In this document: positions 49,701 through 52,172 of the stretch, one piece after another | Position numbering within the stretch: position 1 is the stretch's first letter | How the letters are laid out: each line of letters opens with the position of its first letter | NCBI GenBank assembly: GCA_018896875.1 | Contig: JAHILT010000038.1 | Coordinates: 1-52,172 of the forward strand | Source of the DNA: Patescibacteria group bacterium | Lineage (GTDB): Bacteria > Patescibacteriota > Minisyncoccia > UBA6257 > 02-FULL-45-10c | Length of the DNA: 52,172 bases | Reading direction: 5' to 3' | The notes under the pieces: model-generated | What the model saw: the letters and a program-made list of their open reading frames with translations, nothing else | Databases searched by the model: none | What the model was told of the DNA's origin: nothing | Made by a program: the position numbers and the translations under genes

Positions 49701-50399
49701 CAGACGATCAGTCTTTTCCGACAATTTCTCATATAAGGGCATTAATGATTCGCCTGGATTTAAATCTTTCGCCTCCTTATAGACACCACTCTTTGTCATA
49801 AATAAATGATTAAGGGTACACTTAATTTCTTCTTTGTTGTCCAGAATAACTTTCATGATTTCAGCATCTTTTCTAGTCAGTCTTGGATTTTTAATTTCAG
49901 CAACCGAAATTAATCCCACCGAATTAACCGTGTATGTATAATTCTTTTTCCCCTCTTTGTATTCTTTGATTAAATCTTCAAAGCTTAAATCGCGGCCGTC
50001 AACCAGTTTAACTTTTGTGTCCTTCGTAAAACAGCCAAAATTTCCTTGGCCTCGTACTAATGGATAACGTAAAGAAAAATCCTGGGCCATACGAACCATA
50101 GCCTCATAAACAGAACTATCGCCATGAGGATGATATTTACCAAGAACTTCTCCAACTACGCGCGCTGATTTCATAAACTTGGCAGAAGAAGATATACCCA
50201 TATTCCACATTGCCCACAATATTCTTCTCTGCACAGGCTTAAGCCCATCTCTCACATCCGGAAGAGCTCTTGAGACTATAACCGACATTGCATAATCTAA
50301 ATAACACTCTTTTAATTCAGCTATAATTTCTTGATTTTGTATCTTGGAATCAAAACCTCCAGATTTATTTATTTTTTTAGGATCTTTTTCTTTTTTCAT
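46755..50399 (-). CDS. gyrA: DNA gyrase subunit A containing an intein
   Basis: A 1,214-residue precursor; removing residues 123-513 leaves an 823-residue GyrA of normal size. The N-terminal part has [27 protein letters not shown] and [22 protein letters not shown]. The catalytic Tyr lies in [11 protein letters not shown] (position 134 after splicing). The C-terminal beta-pinwheel includes the GyrA-box-like SQKRGGKG and repeated blade motifs. It introduces negative supercoils with GyrB, which is not in the window. A TATTAT box lies very close to the ATG. The stop abuts the structured repeat copy 3. Confidence 0.97.
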   Translation of the reverse strand: MKKEKDPKKINKSGGFDSKIQNQEIIAELKECYLDYAMSVIVSRALPDVRDGLKPVQRRILWAMWNMGISSSAKFMKSARVVGEVLGKYHPHGDSSVYEAMVRMAQDFSLRYPLVRGQGNFGCFTKDTKVKLVDGRDLSFEDLIKEYKEGKKNYTYTVNSVGLISVAEIKNPRLTRKDAEIMKVILDNKEEIKCTLNHLFMTKSGVYKEAKDLNPGESLMPLYEKLSEKTDRLNREGYNLIYQNKIDEWVPSHHLADNYNLTIKKYSKKEGRVRHHLDFNKLNNSPDNIQRIDWGEHWHVHYEQAANLHKNKEYREKIAEGRRKFWSNSVNRAEYAKRMSERNLKNWQNSEYRIKMSKFLSVVNKKYIQNHPERRIEISKQATQTFKRLWQDPVYRKLFHEKIVSANKKRISNNTGKVKFLKICREVLKEYKILNQDLYEQKRCIIYNYGRATSWQTGIQKYYNNDKKILLNALNKNHKVIKVEFLNQREDVYDLTIEKSHNFALAAGIFVHNSVDGDSAAAMRYTEAKLSSISENLLLDIERETVNWAPNYDETRTEPKVLPAKIPNLLLNGAVGIAVGMATNIPPHNLGEIIDAIGEIIDNPKTSSEELMEFIKGPDFPTGGIIYDKNAIKQAYTTGRGGVTMRGRAEVKESAKRHYIEITEIPYQVNKSEFIIKIAELVTSKKIQGIKDVRDESDKDGISVVIDLKNDANPQKILNQLYKFTDLQKNFNFNMVALIDGIQPQVLSIKEILVAYINHRKEVTKRRAEFDLKKAEERAHILMGLNKALGSIDKIIALIKKSADKEAAHKNLVIKFKFSAIQASAILEMKLQALASLEHKKIKDELEEKKKIIESLKSLLSSPKKILSLIKKELLEMKEKYGDERKTKVISSGLEDFSEEDLVPKEETIISMSDNGYIKRVAPSSFRSQKRGGKGLIGSQVAEEDFLNRFIFTNTHDNILFFTEEGRVFQTKVYEIPEASRIAKGRSLHNFLEIPVEEKIASVVCYSDDKKEASKFLVMATQNGIIKKTALSDFINVRKTGIRAINLKKGDALQWVKLSSGNDQIILATALGQAIRFKESQIRPMGRTASGVKGIRLKKGDNLISLAIIEEKFSPDTSILTVTTSGFGKRTKISQYKVQARGGSGIKTAKINSKTGNIVASILVNEERELLVLSIKGQIIRIQLSSVRLAGRATQGVRIMNLNSGDNIAGAICF
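48861..50033 (-). mobile_element. GyrA intein with HNH homing endonuclease (391 residues)
   Basis: Block A begins with Cys1 ([21 protein letters not shown]), block B holds TLNH (residues ~73-76), block F is [18 protein letters not shown], and block G ends FVHN before Ser+1 of the C-extein. All residues for self-splicing are present. The middle has an HNH nuclease ([28 protein letters not shown]) and then several W...Y..KM-type helical repeats (about 185-285), probably for DNA binding. The insertion point, after QGNFG and before SVDGDS, is 12 residues upstream of the catalytic Tyr. It thus differs from the mycobacterial GyrA site, which lies at that Tyr. Confidence 0.95.
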
Positions 50400-50490
50400 A
50401 TATATAATACAAATCTACAAATAATATTCGAATGCTACAAATTTGAGATTAAAAGATTGATTAATTAGAAACTCATTGTAAATTATAAAT

Positions 50491-50793
50491 TTATTTTATG
50501 TTTTCTTGTACTTCTATATCAAAAGAATTGCTTTGCTTTATTTTTTCTCTTAAATCTCCAAAAAGAGACCGAAGCTCTACAAGAGTAATATTTAAACCTT
50601 TTTTAAAAACTTCAAAATCGGATATTTTTTCTTCTTTAACGTTTTCTTTAACTTCTTCTTTCTGTCCAAAATCAGCATACGCTAACCAGACAAAAACTAC
50701 AATTATCATTACTATGGGAACCCCAATTATCATTATTATTTTTTTTCTGTCCTCGTCAAAACTTTGAATTTTTTTTAAATACTTTTTTAACAT
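50491..50793 (-). CDS. Small hypothetical membrane-anchored protein
   Basis: A 100-residue protein with a basic N-terminus, one hydrophobic helix (about residues 19-42, KIIMIIGVPIVMIIVVFVWLAYA), then a charged ~55-residue outer tail with coiled-coil character. No family recognised. Its ATG overlaps the stop of the MBL-fold gene as TAATG, so the two are translationally coupled. Confidence 0.65.
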   Translation of the reverse strand: MLKKYLKKIQSFDEDRKKIIMIIGVPIVMIIVVFVWLAYADFGQKEEVKENVKEEKISDFEVFKKGLNITLVELRSLFGDLREKIKQSNSFDIEVQENIK

Positions 50794-51413
50794 TATACTT
50801 TTAATTGAACAAGCTTAGTTGATTTTAAGACAATTAAATCTTTTTTCTTGATAGTTAGCTTGTCTTCTTGTTCTGGTTTTATGCCTAAATCATCTGCAAA
50901 ATCTTTTATGCTTGCTGTTTGTCTTTTTAATCCAGGAACCTTAAAAAATGTTGGGATTATAATTTTAGGATTTATTTGTTTAACTAATTTGGCAGCTAAT
51001 TCTTGCTTTATAAAAGGTGTGCCTCCTGCTGGTATGAAAAGAATATCAATAGATTCAAGTTCTTCTAAAACATTTTCATCAGGGTAATCTGAAATATGTC
51101 CCAAAAAACACAAAGTAGTATCTTCAATTTTAACCAAATAAATAGTTTTAAAAAAACTGTCAGAAGATTGCTTTTTTAAAGATATTCCTTTTATTTCAAA
51201 ACCTTTAATTTCATATTCCCCTGGACCAATTAAAACCGCGCTATCTTCTTCCTTCTCTTCTTTTATCGGCCAAGCTGAAATTGTTTTTAAAGACACGTCA
51301 AATTTTCCCCTAGCAGGATTTAAGCCAAGCTTGCTATCAAAAGAATCCGTCACCAAAGTGAAGTCTCCCATTTGAATTTTAAAGCAACCTTCTCCGTACC
51401 AATTTATGATCAT
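50793..51413 (-). CDS. MBL-fold protein lacking the HxHxDH motif
   Basis: A 206-residue protein of the UlaG-like metallo-beta-lactamase-fold class. The opening MIINWYGEGCFKIQMGDFTLVTDSF and the later TLCFLGHISDYPDENVLEEL, IDILFIPAGG and KIIIPTFFK match the strand order of that family. The metal motif HxHxDH, which should follow the first strands, is absent (the segment reads DVSLKTISAWP). Catalysis as a metallo-hydrolase is therefore doubtful. It is the first gene of a two-gene unit with the small membrane protein. Confidence 0.8.
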   Translation of the reverse strand: MIINWYGEGCFKIQMGDFTLVTDSFDSKLGLNPARGKFDVSLKTISAWPIKEEKEEDSAVLIGPGEYEIKGFEIKGISLKKQSSDSFFKTIYLVKIEDTTLCFLGHISDYPDENVLEELESIDILFIPAGGTPFIKQELAAKLVKQINPKIIIPTFFKVPGLKRQTASIKDFADDLGIKPEQEDKLTIKKKDLIVLKSTKLVQLKV

Positions 51414-51670
51414 AAAAAATAGTAATTAGTTATTAGCCACTAGCGACTAGTAAAAACAACCACTAGCGACTAGTAGTTAGAGATTAGTAAAATCACAATT
51501 CTAATAACTAGTCGTTAATTTCTATTCTTCGGTAGTTAGTCCTCTATTAACTCCTTTGAATTAACTAATGGCTAACTTTCTAGTGGCTAATTTACTATTC
51601 TAGTATAGTCTTTTTAAAGCTAAAAAACAACATATTAAAATTAAAAATTGAAAGATCAAAATGGAAAATG

Positions 51671-51706
51671 ACCCCAGTAGTAGAGCGAAGCTCACTGCGA
51701 GGCAGG
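51671..51706. repeat. Second copy of the CCCCAGTAGTAGAGCGAAGC repeat
   Basis: Matches the copy embedded in the coding region at 45177-45210 over about 25 bases, then diverges into GCGAGGCAGGCA. Confidence 0.7.
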
Positions 51707-51966
51707 CAATACAAAATTTAAAATTTAGAATAAGAAAAAATCTTGATTTCTAGAAAAAAATAAATAATTTCATTTGTCTTTTTTGTTTTTTAAGTCTTAA
51801 TTTCTTTGTTATTTTAGATTTTAAATTGTCATTTTGATTTTTGAGATTTACATTTTACATTTACTATGGTTTGCTTTTTAATCCTTAATTATATATATTA
51901 ATCAATAATGTAGATTTATTTAATAGAGTTTATAAATCTACAGAATCTATATTTGTGATAATTTCC

Positions 51967-52172
51967 AACGCGATACTTGTAAATTTTATTCAGAACAAGA
52001 AGCAAGGAGGAAATTCATAGCTTTAGCTATATTTCCGACGAGCGACGATGTTATGGATATAAATTTACAGTATCCCTTCGGGTTGCGGACTAAGATTGAA
52101 AATTTCTGTGTTATGCTTCCTCGCTGTAGTATAAACTACTAGCTCGTCAGCAAGCCTTGGAATTTTCAACTT
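51967..52172. repeat. Large structured element, copy 2 (truncated by the window end)
   Basis: From AACGCGATACTTGTAAATTTT to the last base, the sequence matches the core of 20691-20900 with only a few differences and one small gap. The hairpin ATAGC/GCTAT replaces ATAAC/GTTAT, and the flanking outer-arm sequence (51920-51966) is unrelated to copy 1. The right arm lies beyond the window. Confidence 0.85.

Larger units (their letters stand above)
51414..52172. other. Non-coding right end of the window, repeat-filled
   Basis: No gene is visible in these 759 nt. In order: a low-complexity ACTAGCGACTAGT/TTAGTTATTAG tract (51420-51600); AT-rich inverted words (ATCAAAATGG near 51650, TGTCATTTTGATTTTTGAG near 51830) enclosing the CCCCAGTAGTAGAGCGAAGC repeat; and the left part of the second large structured element. 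Confidence 0.75.

Noticed and set aside
51420-51600. ACTAGCGACTAGT-rich tract as a recombinase or operator site
   Set aside because: It is low-complexity sequence made of TTAG/CTAG words, similar to tracts at 3028, 3811 and 7618. No defined inverted site could be delimited.

Overview
The window is an AT-rich, gene-dense chromosomal segment of a bacterium with a reduced genome. The overall picture fits the Candidate Phyla Radiation (Patescibacteria, Parcubacteria-like). The clues are short housekeeping proteins, single-copy tRNAs with unusual introns, TrbC/VirB2-like pilin genes beside Cys-rich exported proteins, membrane-anchored solute-binding proteins without permeases, many small palindromic repeats, and -10 boxes placed about 7-8 nt before the start codon (candidate leaderless mRNAs). 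The lineage is an inference; there is no rRNA here to test it.

Layout. 1-5100: a small duplicated-domain protein, ftsK, a RodZ-like HTH membrane protein and recA. 5100-9470: yvcK (minus), a hypothetical gene behind a long inverted repeat, a CPBP protease, a DUF3820-like Cys protein, an HNH protein and four tRNAs (His, Phe, Arg, Pro). tRNA-Phe is split by a 215-nt group I intron. 9478-18506: a surface/envelope block with a PrsW-type protease, a 1,880-residue LamG/SH3 surface protein, a membrane coiled-coil protein, tRNA-Gly, and an ECF sigma / putative anti-sigma / exported protein trio. 18573-28592: HU, RNase Y, phosphoglycerate mutase, small membrane proteins with SecG, a peptide-binding protein, a phosphosugar isomerase and RNase J. 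28744-34500: a threonine operon read leftward: leader peptide and attenuator, thrA, asd, a shikimate-kinase-like kinase in the thrB position, thrC. 34591-37312: clpP1, trigger factor, clpP2. 37331-42692: an unknown membrane protein, pnp, a NYN protein, rpsO, and a Xer recombinase. 42725-46578: tRNA-Leu, a broken GIY-YIG gene, three pilin-like or exported proteins and a sugar-binding protein. 46755-51413: gyrA with a 391-residue HNH intein, a small membrane protein and an MBL-fold protein. The right end is non-coding and repeat-filled.

The most interesting signals are: (1) a complete thr attenuator with a 19-codon leader peptide carrying six consecutive Thr codons, its own -35/-10, and antiterminator/terminator hairpins in front of thrA; (2) a shikimate-kinase-like protein that lacks the shikimate-binding Arg and sits where homoserine kinase should be; (3) three families of structured repeats with compensatory changes: a ~270-nt element (two copies), a ~110-140-nt element abutting gene 3' ends (three copies), and a ~135-nt long-range helix that closes exactly on the start codons of three genes; (4) two self-splicing elements, the gyrA intein and the tRNA-Phe group I intron; (5) a long composite hairpin just before the pnp start codon.

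All calls come from reading the sequence and the ORF track. No database search or folding program was run.
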